In this document: piece after piece, positions 10,025-16,913 of the stretch
Numbering within the stretch: the stretch's first letter is position 1
Layout of the letters: each line of letters starts with the position of its first letter
Assembly: GCA_900540905.1 (NCBI GenBank)
Contig: UQHR01000028.1
Location: forward strand, 1-30,177
DNA from: an uncultured Collinsella sp.
GTDB lineage: Bacteria > Actinomycetota > Coriobacteriia > Coriobacteriales > Coriobacteriaceae
Direction: 5' to 3'
Length of the DNA: 30,177 nt
The notes under the pieces: model-generated
The model's database searches: none
What the model was told of the DNA's origin: nothing
What the model saw: the letters and a program-made list of their open reading frames with translations, nothing else
Position numbers and translations under genes: made by a program

Positions 10025-11272
10025 CTAGATCAGGTCCTCCGCATCATCGAAGGCGTCGGTGTCGTGGACACCGCAGAAACGGGAGCCGGGACGGGCCTGG
10101 TTGCGGCACTGGATGCCGTCCTCGGACACGAACTCGCAGCGACGGACGTCCTCGTCCTCCTCGTCACCGATCAGGTCGGCGGCAGGCTCCTCGTGAACGG
10201 GAACGTTCTTGAGGATGTCGGCGGCAAGGGTCTCGGACTTAATGTCGATGTGCCAGCCGGTCAGGCGCGCGGCGAGGCGGGCGTTCTGGCCCTCCTTGCC
10301 GATGGCGAGGGACAGCTGGTCGTCGGGCACGATAACGCCGGCGTAGGCCTTCTCCTCGTCGATAAGGACGCGGGTGACCTTGGCGGGCGACAGGGCGTTT
10401 GCGACGTAGACGGCCGGATCGGCATCCCACAGGATGACGTCGACGCGCTCGCCACGAAGCTCGCCCACGACGGCGCGAACACGGCTGCCCTTGGGGCCGA
10501 CGCAGGCGCCCACGGGATCCAGGCGATCGTCGAGCGAATGGACGGCGACCTTGGAGCGCTGGCCGGGCTCGCGGGCGATCGACTTGATCTGGACGGTGCC
10601 CTCATAGATCTCGGGCACCTCCTGCTCAAACAGACGACGCATGAGCTCGGGGTGGGTACGGGAGATGACAATCGGCGGACGGCTGTGCTCGCCGCGAACC
10701 GGCTGCAGGTTGGAGTTGGGGTCGCGAACGTCGATGATCACGGCCTTGATGTGCTGGTTGTGCAGGTAGCGCTCGCCCATCGGACGCTCGTTGCGCTCGT
10801 TCTCGTAACGGCGCTGGTCGAAGTGCGGCAGCTCGGCCTCAACGCCCTCGCGAATCTTAACGATCGTGAAGTCGGGTGTGGACTGCAGCACGGTACCGCT
10901 GATGAGGTCACCGATGCGGCCGGAGAACTCCTCGTAGATCTGCTCGCGGGCGGAGTTGCGCACGATGGCGTTGATCTCGGCCTTGGCGTGCTGGGCGGCG
11001 ATGCGGCTTGTGTTCTTGGGAGTGACGTCAATCTCCTCGAACTCGGTGAAGTTGCCCTCCTCGTCCATGGAATCGTCGATCGGCTCCAGACGGTAGACGT
11101 AGATCTTGCCGGTGGTGCGGTCGATGGTCACCTTGGCGCCCCACTCAAGATGCAGGATCTCGGCATAGCTCTTGGCGAGCGACTGCTCCAGGCGGTCGAT
11201 CAGGTAGAGCTGGTCGATGTGCTTCTCCTGGCAAAGCTCCATCAGGGCGGACATCATGTCGGATGCTGCCAT
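10025..11272 (-). CDS. nusA: Transcription termination/antitermination protein NusA with a Cys/His tail
   Basis: NusA binds RNA polymerase and modulates pausing, intrinsic termination and rRNA antitermination. The protein has the N-terminal polymerase-binding domain, the S1 region (ISGTVLQSTPDFTIVKIREG) and tandem KH domains (for example CVGPKGSRVRAVVGELRGER and LAIGKEGQNARLAARLTG). It lacks the acidic repeats of enterobacterial NusA. The last 39 residues are unusual: C379, C389, C400 and H403 form C-x9-C-x10-C-x2-H, which looks like a small zinc-binding knuckle, followed by an acidic end. An ATG at 11305 is possible, but ATG 11272 has GGAAGG just upstream and gives the normal N-terminus (415 residues). 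rimP ends one base before it. Confidence 0.95.
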   Translation of the reverse strand: MAASDMMSALMELCQEKHIDQLYLIDRLEQSLAKSYAEILHLEWGAKVTIDRTTGKIYVYRLEPIDDSMDEEGNFTEFEEIDVTPKNTSRIAAQHAKAEINAIVRNSAREQIYEEFSGRIGDLISGTVLQSTPDFTIVKIREGVEAELPHFDQRRYENERNERPMGERYLHNQHIKAVIIDVRDPNSNLQPVRGEHSRPPIVISRTHPELMRRLFEQEVPEIYEGTVQIKSIAREPGQRSKVAVHSLDDRLDPVGACVGPKGSRVRAVVGELRGERVDVILWDADPAVYVANALSPAKVTRVLIDEEKAYAGVIVPDDQLSLAIGKEGQNARLAARLTGWHIDIKSETLAADILKNVPVHEEPAADLIGDEEDEDVRRCEFVSEDGIQCRNQARPGSRFCGVHDTDAFDDAEDLI

Positions 11273-11273
11273 C

Positions 11274-11768
11274 TTACTTTCCTTCCTTCGCGGGCTTGAA
11301 GTCATAGGTGGGCTTCAACTTGCACTTTTTAACATCAGAGAAATCGAGGGTAACGGACTCGCCGTCCTCGAGCTCGAGGGTCACGTTCGTCTCGGTGGCG
11401 GCGGCAATCTTGCCGGCGTACTTGCGACGGCCCTCGGTGGCGGTGGAGGTGAGCTCGCAGTTCTCGCCCACAAAGCGGGCAAAGTCACGCGGGCGGCGCA
11501 GCGGGCGCGCCATACCCGGGCTCGAAACCTCGAGCGTATAGCTCGAAGAGATGGGGTCGAGCTCCTCAATCACATCGCCGACCCATTTGGTGTTGGCCGT
11601 GACGTCATTGAGCGACAGGCTCTGACCCTCGGCACCCTCGATACGCACACGCACACAGGGGGCCTTGGTGGCACCCACGAGCTCAACGTCGACGATGTCG
11701 ACATCGTGCTGGGGAGCAACGGCCTCGAGCGCGTCGATGATCGCCTGCTCGGTCTTGGTCTTGACCAT
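11274..11768 (-). CDS. rimP: Ribosome maturation factor RimP
   Basis: RimP assists early 30S subunit assembly. The 164-residue form begins MVKTKTEQAI and shows the family core VDIVDVELVGA, then LEVSSPGMARPLRRPRDFAR, with the C-terminal SH3-like domain near residues 90-164. The frame is open further upstream, but ATG 11768 is preceded by GGAGG at 7 bases and matches the usual RimP start, while the upstream portion runs through the terminator hairpin and promoter. It is the first gene of the operon and is followed directly by nusA, as in most bacteria. Confidence 0.94.
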   Translation of the reverse strand: MVKTKTEQAIIDALEAVAPQHDVDIVDVELVGATKAPCVRVRIEGAEGQSLSLNDVTANTKWVGDVIEELDPISSSYTLEVSSPGMARPLRRPRDFARFVGENCELTSTATEGRRKYAGKIAAATETNVTLELEDGESVTLDFSDVKKCKLKPTYDFKPAKEGK

Positions 11769-11788
11769 TGCGGCACCTCCATCCATAC

Positions 11789-11821
11789 AAAAAAGAAGCG
11801 GGGCCGAAACCCCACTTCTTT
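11789..11821 (-). terminator. Leader terminator (attenuator) upstream of rimP-nusA
   Basis: On the minus strand bases 11821-11810 pair with 11803-11792 in a 12-pair stem with a 6-base loop; the single imperfect position is a G-U pair in minus-strand RNA. A run of T follows directly (six T, 11794-11789, overlapping the end of the stem). It lies between the rimP promoter candidate and the rimP ribosome-binding site, so it would stop the transcript in its own leader. On the plus strand the same position is an A-C mismatch, so the element is oriented for the minus strand. No antiterminator partner is visible in the roughly 70-base leader. Confidence 0.75.
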
Positions 11822-11846
11822 CAATTACAACTTCATTTGCAAGCAA

Positions 11847-11875
11847 ACTATACCAATACCTGCACAAACGTGCAA
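11847..11875 (-). promoter_or_regulatory. Promoter of the rimP-nusA-infB operon
   Basis: On the minus strand a -35 hexamer TTGCAC (11875-11870) is followed by a 17-base spacer and a -10 hexamer TATAGT (11852-11847). Both are close to the sigma-70 consensus and the spacing is optimal. Transcription would begin near 11840, giving a leader of about 72 bases that includes the intrinsic terminator before the rimP start at 11768. Confidence 0.75.
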
Positions 11876-11959
11876 CCACAACACAAACCCGCAGGTCAGC
11901 GTGAGCACAGGTTCTCCACAAGAAATGGATAATTGGGTGTGTCGCAAGTATCCATAACC

Positions 11960-11993
11960 AAAAAGAGGGGCGACTCCTGCGGAATCGTCCCTC
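11960..11993 (-). terminator. Intrinsic terminator of leuS
   Basis: Bases 11965-11977 fold with 11981-11993 into a long stem with one mismatch and one G-U pair, closed by a 3-base loop. On the minus strand TTTTT (11964-11960) follows. It begins about 30 bases after the leuS stop codon and separates leuS from the rimP promoter. Confidence 0.8.
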
Positions 11994-12023
11994 GCCTTTT
12001 CATGTCAGCTATGCGCGCAGCGC

Positions 12024-14600
12024 TTACTTGACCACCAGGTTAACCAGCTTGCCAGGCACGCAGATGGCCTTGACGACCGTCTTGCCCTCGAGCCACTTGG
12101 CAACGGCCTCCTCGGCGGCAGCCTGCATCTCCTCGTTGGAGGCATCGCGGGCGACGTCGATGCGGCCACGGACCTTGCCGAGCACCTGTACGACGATCTG
12201 CACCGTGTCCTCGATGGACTCGGCCAGGTCAAACTCGGGCCAGGCGGCAGTGTAGGCATTGCCCTCGCAGCCGAGTGCCTCGTGCCACAGCTCGTCGGCC
12301 CAGAACGGGCAGATGGGGGCAAGGACGCTCACGATATCCTTAGCCACGCCGTAGCACAGCGCCTTGTCGCGGGCGGTACCCTCGGTAGCGTTGAGGTAGG
12401 CGCTCGCCGCGTTGACGAGCTCCATGACGGCCGAGATCGCGGTGTTGAACTGGCCGCGGTCGAAGTCCTCGGTGCACTTGGCGATGGTGCGGTGACGCTC
12501 GCGATAGAGCTTCATCGCGGTCTCATCGAGCGCGGACTTGTCAAAGGCAACGTTGACGTCGCCAGACTGGACGAGCTGCCACACGATACGCCAGGCGCGC
12601 TTAATGAAGCGGTTGGCGCCCTCGACGGCCTTGGGATCCCAGTCGAAGTCCTTCTCGGGCGGGGCGATAAACAGGATCGCCAGACGCATGGTGTCGGCGC
12701 CGTAGGGCTCGATGACCGAGCTCGGGGGCACGACGTTGCCCTTGGACTTGGACATGGTGTCGCCGTTCTCGTCCTTGACCATACCCTGGCACAGCAGGTT
12801 GGTGAAGGGCTCGTCAACGCTCAGCAGGCCGAGGTCGCGCAGGGCCTTGGTAAAGAAGCGGCTGTAAAGCAGGTGCAAAATGGCGTGCTCGATGCCGCCG
12901 ATGTAGTTATCGACGGGCATCCAACGGTCGGCCGCCTCGCGGGAGAAGGGCAGCTCTGTGTTGTGCGGGTCGGTATAGCGCAGGTAATACCAGCTGGAGC
13001 AGGTGAAGGTGTCCATGGTATCGGTCTCACGTTTGGCCGGGCGACCGCAGACCGGGCAGGTGGTCTCGTAGAACTCCTTGCACTCGGCGAGGGTCTCGCC
13101 GGCACCCAGGTCCAGGTTCTCGGGCAGCGTCACCGGCAGCTGGTCCTCGGGCACGGGCACGATGCCGCAGTGCTCGCAGTGGATGGCCGGGATGGGGTTG
13201 CCCCAGTAACGCTGGCGGCTGATGAGCCAGTCGCGCAGACGGAACTCGACCTTGCGACGGCCGCAGCCCATGGCCTCGAGGTCGGCCACGATGGCAGCCT
13301 CGCCCTCGGAGTGCTTGCCGCCGCGCATGCCGGTGTACTTGCCAGACTGGACGAGCGTGCCCTCGGCAGCGTGGGCGCAATCCCAGTCGACGGTCTCGGC
13401 ATGGAAGGTATCGATGGTCTCGCCGCTGGCCTCGACGGCAGCGCGATCGTCATCGTCCAGGATGATCGGCACGATCGGCAGGTCGTACTTACGGGCAAAC
13501 TCAAAGTCGCGCTGGTCGCCACAGGGAACGGCCATGACGGCACCGGTGCCATAGTCGGCAACGACATAATCGGCAACCCAAACGGGGACCTTCTCGCCGT
13601 TGACGGGGTTTACCACATAGCGGCCCGTAAAGGCGCCGTGCTTTTCGAGGGTGCCCTGGGCACGCTCGACGGCGGAAATATGCTTGGAGTCCTCGACGAT
13701 CTTGGTCACGGCCTCCTCGTACTCCGTACCCTCGACGAGCTCGTGCAGGCCGGCGTACTCGGGAGCCAGGACAAAGAAGGAGACGCCAAAAAGGGTATCG
13801 GCACGCGTGGTGAAGACGGTGATCTTGCCCTCATCGCCCTCGATGGGCTCGCCATCCTGGTCGCACAGGGTAAAGTCGACCTCGGCGCCCTCGGAGCGAC
13901 CGATCCAGTTGGCCTGCATCTGCTTGACGCGCTCGGGCCAGCCGGGGAGCTTCTCCAGGTCATCGAGCAGCTCCTGAGAGTACTCGGTAATCTTGAAGTA
14001 CCACTGCTCCAGGTCGCGCTTCTCGGGCTCGGTGCCGCAGCGCCAGCACTTACCCTCGGTGACCTGCTCGTTGGCCAGAACGGTCTTGCAGTTAGGGCAC
14101 CAGTTGACCGGGTTCTTCTTGCGGTAGACCAGGCCCTTTTCCCACAGCTTCTCAAAGATCCACTGACCCCAACGGTAATAATCGGGGCTGCAGGTCTTGA
14201 CCATGCGATCCAGATCGTAGGAAAAGCCCATACGCTTCATCGTGGCGAGCGCCTGGTCCATGTTCTTGTACGTCCAAGCGGCAGCCTGCGTGTTGTGCTT
14301 GATGGCGGCGTTCTCGGCGGGCAGGCCAAAGGCGTCAAAGCCGATGGGATGCAGCACGTCGTAGCCGCGCATGCGGGCCTGACGGGCCATGGCATCGCCG
14401 ATAGTATAGTTGCGCGCGTGGCCCATGTGCAGGTCGCCCGACGGATACGGGAACATCTCGAGCACGTACTTCTTGGGCTTGCTGGCGTCGGTGTCGACCG
14501 CGAAGAGGTTGGAGTCCTCCCAGGCCTTCATCCACCGGGACTCGATGGCCTGCGCATCGTAGGCAGGAATCTCGTCCTTATGATCTGTGCAATCGCACAT
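12024..14600 (-). CDS. leuS: Leucyl-tRNA synthetase
   Basis: LeuS charges tRNA-Leu with leucine and edits mischarged products. It is a class I synthetase with HMGH (the HIGH motif, in PYPSGDLHMGHARNYTIGD) and TMSKSKGN (the KMSKS motif). A zinc-like element WCPNCK...CWRCG, the CP1 editing domain and a second CPVCG cysteine pair lie between them, and the C-terminal domain ends in KLVNLVVK. The 858-residue length is normal. The frame stays open 49 codons upstream, but that part is the 119-base palindrome. ATG 14600 has AAAGGAG six bases upstream, so it is the start. It is monocistronic, between a terminator and the guaB terminator; no T-box motif was found. Confidence 0.97.
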   Translation of the reverse strand: MCDCTDHKDEIPAYDAQAIESRWMKAWEDSNLFAVDTDASKPKKYVLEMFPYPSGDLHMGHARNYTIGDAMARQARMRGYDVLHPIGFDAFGLPAENAAIKHNTQAAAWTYKNMDQALATMKRMGFSYDLDRMVKTCSPDYYRWGQWIFEKLWEKGLVYRKKNPVNWCPNCKTVLANEQVTEGKCWRCGTEPEKRDLEQWYFKITEYSQELLDDLEKLPGWPERVKQMQANWIGRSEGAEVDFTLCDQDGEPIEGDEGKITVFTTRADTLFGVSFFVLAPEYAGLHELVEGTEYEEAVTKIVEDSKHISAVERAQGTLEKHGAFTGRYVVNPVNGEKVPVWVADYVVADYGTGAVMAVPCGDQRDFEFARKYDLPIVPIILDDDDRAAVEASGETIDTFHAETVDWDCAHAAEGTLVQSGKYTGMRGGKHSEGEAAIVADLEAMGCGRRKVEFRLRDWLISRQRYWGNPIPAIHCEHCGIVPVPEDQLPVTLPENLDLGAGETLAECKEFYETTCPVCGRPAKRETDTMDTFTCSSWYYLRYTDPHNTELPFSREAADRWMPVDNYIGGIEHAILHLLYSRFFTKALRDLGLLSVDEPFTNLLCQGMVKDENGDTMSKSKGNVVPPSSVIEPYGADTMRLAILFIAPPEKDFDWDPKAVEGANRFIKRAWRIVWQLVQSGDVNVAFDKSALDETAMKLYRERHRTIAKCTEDFDRGQFNTAISAVMELVNAASAYLNATEGTARDKALCYGVAKDIVSVLAPICPFWADELWHEALGCEGNAYTAAWPEFDLAESIEDTVQIVVQVLGKVRGRIDVARDASNEEMQAAAEEAVAKWLEGKTVVKAICVPGKLVNLVVK

Positions 14601-14626
14601 ATCAGCTCCTTTGTTATGTCGGTTGG

Positions 14627-14745
14627 GGCGGGGCGTTCTTACCTTTACTCGCTGCTGCGGACAGTCCTGCGCAAGACGAAGAGCACATTTAGTGCTCTTC
14701 TTTGCGTGCGGAACTTGCAGCGAGCAAAGGTAAGAACGCCCCGCC
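14627..14745. repeat. 119-base near-perfect palindrome upstream of leuS
   Basis: Bases 14627-14655 are complementary to 14717-14745 at 28 of 29 positions; the odd one is a G-U pair in minus-strand RNA. The interior folds on, with a perfect 9-pair stem (14678-14686 with 14692-14700, loop 5) and partial pairing between. Folded, the whole 119 bases form one rod. It ends about 26 bases before the leuS start, so it lies in or just before the mRNA leader. There is no T-run and no T-box sequence. It resembles a miniature palindromic repeat element rather than a gene-specific regulator, but a regulatory role is not excluded. Confidence 0.8.
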
Positions 14746-14763
14746 ACATCGTTAACTCGGTAG

Positions 14764-14772
14764 ATAATAGCA
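14764..14772 (-). promoter_or_regulatory. Candidate extended -10 promoter of leuS
   Basis: On the minus strand the bases read TGC-TATTAT, an extended -10 element with the hexamer at 14769-14764, just downstream of the guaB terminator. The -35 region is poor. The transcript would start near 14757 and carry the 119-base palindrome in its leader. Confidence 0.4.
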
Positions 14773-14815
14773 AATACAACAAGCGAGATGCCTGCGACTT
14801 GCGGGCATCTCGCTT
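14772..14815 (-). terminator. Terminator between guaB and leuS
   Basis: Bases 14781-14795 pair with 14801-14815 in a 15-position stem with a 5-base loop. One position is G-U on the plus strand and A-C on the minus strand. On the minus strand it is followed by the T-rich TTGTTGTATTTG, about 50 bases after the guaB stop. It most likely ends the guaB transcript; the plus-strand reading has TTTATCT as a tail but no plus-strand gene to serve. Confidence 0.65.
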
Positions 14816-14863
14816 TATCTAAATAACGTGGTTGGGAATCAACCTTTATGTGCGGCTCTTACC

Positions 14864-16375
14864 TTATCGATAGGATACGGACTGCTGGGAGTCCTTTACG
14901 ACTACGTCGTGGGCACCGCCTTCGACGATCGAGGTGGAGCTCACCAGGGTCAGGCGTGCCTTTTCCTGGAGCTCGGGGATCGAGAGGGCGCCGCAGTTGC
15001 ACATCGTGGACTTGACCTTGTAGAGTGTGCCGCCCACGCCGTCCTTGAGGGAGCCGGCGTAGGGAACGTAGGAGTCGACGCCCTCGACGAAGCTGAGCTT
15101 CGCGGCGCCGCCCAGGTCGTAGCGCTGCCAGTTGCGGGCACGCGCAGAACCCTCGCCCCAGTACTCCTTCATGTACTGGCCGTTGACGTTGACGCGCTCG
15201 GTCGGGCTCTCGTCAAAGCGGGCGAAGTAGCGACCAAGCATCATAAAGTCGGCACCCATGGCAAGAGCGAGCGTCATGTGGTAGTCGTAGACGATACCGC
15301 CGTCGGAGCACACGGGCACGTAGACGCCGGTCTCCTCGTAGTACTCGTCACGGGCGCGGCAGACGTCGATCAGCGCGGTGGCCTGGCCACGACCGATACC
15401 CTTGGTCTCGCGAGTGATGCAGATGGAACCGCCGCCGATACCGACCTTGATGAAGTCGGCACCGCAGTCGGCCAAGAAGCGGAAGCCCTCGGCGTCGACG
15501 ACGTTACCGGCACCGACCTTGACGTCCTCGCCGTAGTTGGCGCGAATCCACTCGATGGTGCGCTTCTGCCACTCACTGAAGCCCTCGGAGGAGTCGATGC
15601 ACAGGACATCGGCGCCAGCCTCGATGAGCAGCGGCACGCGCTCAGCATAGTCGCGGGTGTTGATACCGGCGCCGACCATATAGCGCTTGTCGTTATCGAG
15701 CAGCTCGTTGGGGTTGGTCTTGTGGCTGTCGTAATCCTTGCGGAAGACGATGCCCATAAGGTGATCGTTGTCGTCGACGATAGGCAGAGCGTTGAGCTTG
15801 TTGTCCCAGATGACGTCGTTGGCAACCTTGAGACTTATGTTCTTGTCGCCCACGATGAGCTGCTCACGCGGGGTCATGAACTCGGAGACCTTCTTCTGGT
15901 GGTCATCGCGGCTGGGGCGATAGTCACGGCTGGTGACGATACCTAGGAGCTTGCCCTTGGGAGTGCCGTCGTCGGTGACCGGCATGGTGGAGTGACCGGT
16001 CTTCTCCTTGAGTTCGATGACCTGCTCCATGGTCATGTCGGGGGTCAGCGTGGAATCAGACTGAACGAAGCCGGCCTTGTGATCCTTGACGGCCTTGACC
16101 ATAGCGGCCTCAGACTCGGCGCTCTGGGAACCGTAAATGAAGGACAGGCCACCCTCGGTAGCGAGCGCGACACCCATGTCGACGCCCGATACGGACTGCA
16201 TGATGGCGGAAACCATGGGGATGTTCAGGGTGATTGCCGGCTTCTCACCGCGCTTGAAGCGGGTTAGCGGCGTCTTGAGAGAGACGTTGTTGGGGATGCA
16301 CTGCGAGGACGAGTAACCAGGGACCAGCAGATACTCCGAAAACGTGTGGGACTCACCGGGAAAGAACGTAGCCAT
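14864..16375 (-). CDS. guaB: IMP dehydrogenase
   Basis: This enzyme oxidises IMP to XMP, the committed step of GMP synthesis. It is a TIM barrel with two CBS domains (about residues 105-220). The catalytic-Cys loop reads GIGGGSICITRETKG with C319; the flap carries an Arg-Tyr pair at 418-419, the usual water-activating dyad. The loop differs from the commonest GPGSICTTR form, and the flap has EYWGEGS rather than RGMGS, marking it as a divergent bacterial IMPDH subtype. The length of 503 residues is normal. ATG 16375 is preceded by AAGGAG. It diverges from a small regulator and is followed by its own terminator. Confidence 0.93.
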   Translation of the reverse strand: MATFFPGESHTFSEYLLVPGYSSSQCIPNNVSLKTPLTRFKRGEKPAITLNIPMVSAIMQSVSGVDMGVALATEGGLSFIYGSQSAESEAAMVKAVKDHKAGFVQSDSTLTPDMTMEQVIELKEKTGHSTMPVTDDGTPKGKLLGIVTSRDYRPSRDDHQKKVSEFMTPREQLIVGDKNISLKVANDVIWDNKLNALPIVDDNDHLMGIVFRKDYDSHKTNPNELLDNDKRYMVGAGINTRDYAERVPLLIEAGADVLCIDSSEGFSEWQKRTIEWIRANYGEDVKVGAGNVVDAEGFRFLADCGADFIKVGIGGGSICITRETKGIGRGQATALIDVCRARDEYYEETGVYVPVCSDGGIVYDYHMTLALAMGADFMMLGRYFARFDESPTERVNVNGQYMKEYWGEGSARARNWQRYDLGGAAKLSFVEGVDSYVPYAGSLKDGVGGTLYKVKSTMCNCGALSIPELQEKARLTLVSSTSIVEGGAHDVVVKDSQQSVSYR

Positions 16376-16454
16376 GTTTCTCCTTTTTCCATGCGACCGG
16401 TCGGCTGCAGGCCTCGTAGGACCCAGCCCAACCTTGGGCGCCCAATACTGGGGA

Positions 16455-16483
16455 AGTATCTTAACGCACTTTGAATGCTACAA
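16455..16483 (-). promoter_or_regulatory. Candidate guaB promoter
   Basis: On the minus strand TTGTAG (16483-16478), a 17-base spacer and GATACT (16460-16455) form a moderate sigma-70 promoter about 80 bases upstream of guaB. The -35 hexamer physically overlaps the -10 hexamer of the divergent plus-strand gene. Confidence 0.45.
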
Positions 16484-16484
16484 T
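16476..16484 (+). promoter_or_regulatory. Candidate promoter of the plus-strand regulator
   Basis: The plus strand reads TGC-TACAAT, an extended -10 element with its hexamer at 16479-16484. The -35 region is weak. Transcription would start near 16491, leaving a leader of about 70 bases before GTG 16560. It overlaps the guaB -35 candidate. Confidence 0.45.
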
Positions 16485-16559
16485 GCATGATTTAAGAAGA
16501 GCACACGAGGGTTTGACGCAGGCTTTGCGTTTGCCCAGCAAACACTTTAGCGGAGAGAC

Positions 16560-16913
16560 GTGGAGCGTATGAAGTACAAGACGACGGCAAAGTTGGTCAT
16601 TCAAGCGTGCGACAAAGACCTGCCGGGCGTGTTTGGTCATGGCTGCGTCTTGCTGCTGCAGGGTATTGCCCGGGAGCACTCGCTCAACCGCGCTGCCAAA
16701 AGCATGGGCATGGCGTATTCCAAGGCCTGGCGCATCGTGAACGATGCCGAAGGCCAGCTGGGCTGCAAGCTCATCGAGCGCGACGGCGCCCGCGGATCCA
16801 CGCTCACCCCCGCCGGCGAGCGAGCCATCGAAGTCTACGAGACACTGCAGGCCGAAATCAACGACGTCATCGCCGCCAGAGCCAACGACCTCATCGCCAG
16901 CATCAAAGAGTAG
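16560..16913 (+). CDS. ModE/LysR-type winged-helix DNA-binding protein
   Basis: This short protein of 117 residues is little more than a winged-helix DNA-binding domain of the kind found at the N-terminus of ModE and LysR regulators. The pattern LLQGIAREHSLNRAAKSMGM, then AYSKAWRIVNDAEGQLG and LIERDGARGSTLTPAGERAI is typical. No molybdate-binding or LysR effector domain follows, so the ligand, if any, is unknown. It starts at GTG 16560 (GGAGAG just upstream); ATG 16569 is the alternative. It is divergent from guaB and could regulate it or itself. Its 3-prime end overlaps the convergent PLP-fold gene by 11 bases. Molybdenum genes are not visible nearby. Confidence 0.88.
   Translation: MERMKYKTTAKLVIQACDKDLPGVFGHGCVLLLQGIAREHSLNRAAKSMGMAYSKAWRIVNDAEGQLGCKLIERDGARGSTLTPAGERAIEVYETLQAEINDVIAARANDLIASIKE

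Noticed and set aside
14601..14747. A 49-codon N-terminal extension of leuS
   Set aside because: It is read through the 119-base palindrome, has no ribosome-binding site, and ATG 14600 has AAAGGAG at the right distance and begins with a normal LeuRS N-terminus.
12282..14822. Very long plus-strand open frame opposite leuS, and similar ones opposite infB, nusA, rpoD, dnaG and guaB
   Set aside because: They are antisense shadows caused by GC-rich codon use; the minus-strand frames encode recognisable conserved proteins.
14601..14863. T-box riboswitch in the leuS leader
   Set aside because: No T-box sequence of the AGGGTGGNACCGCG kind and no terminator/antiterminator pair were found; the structure is a simple palindrome.
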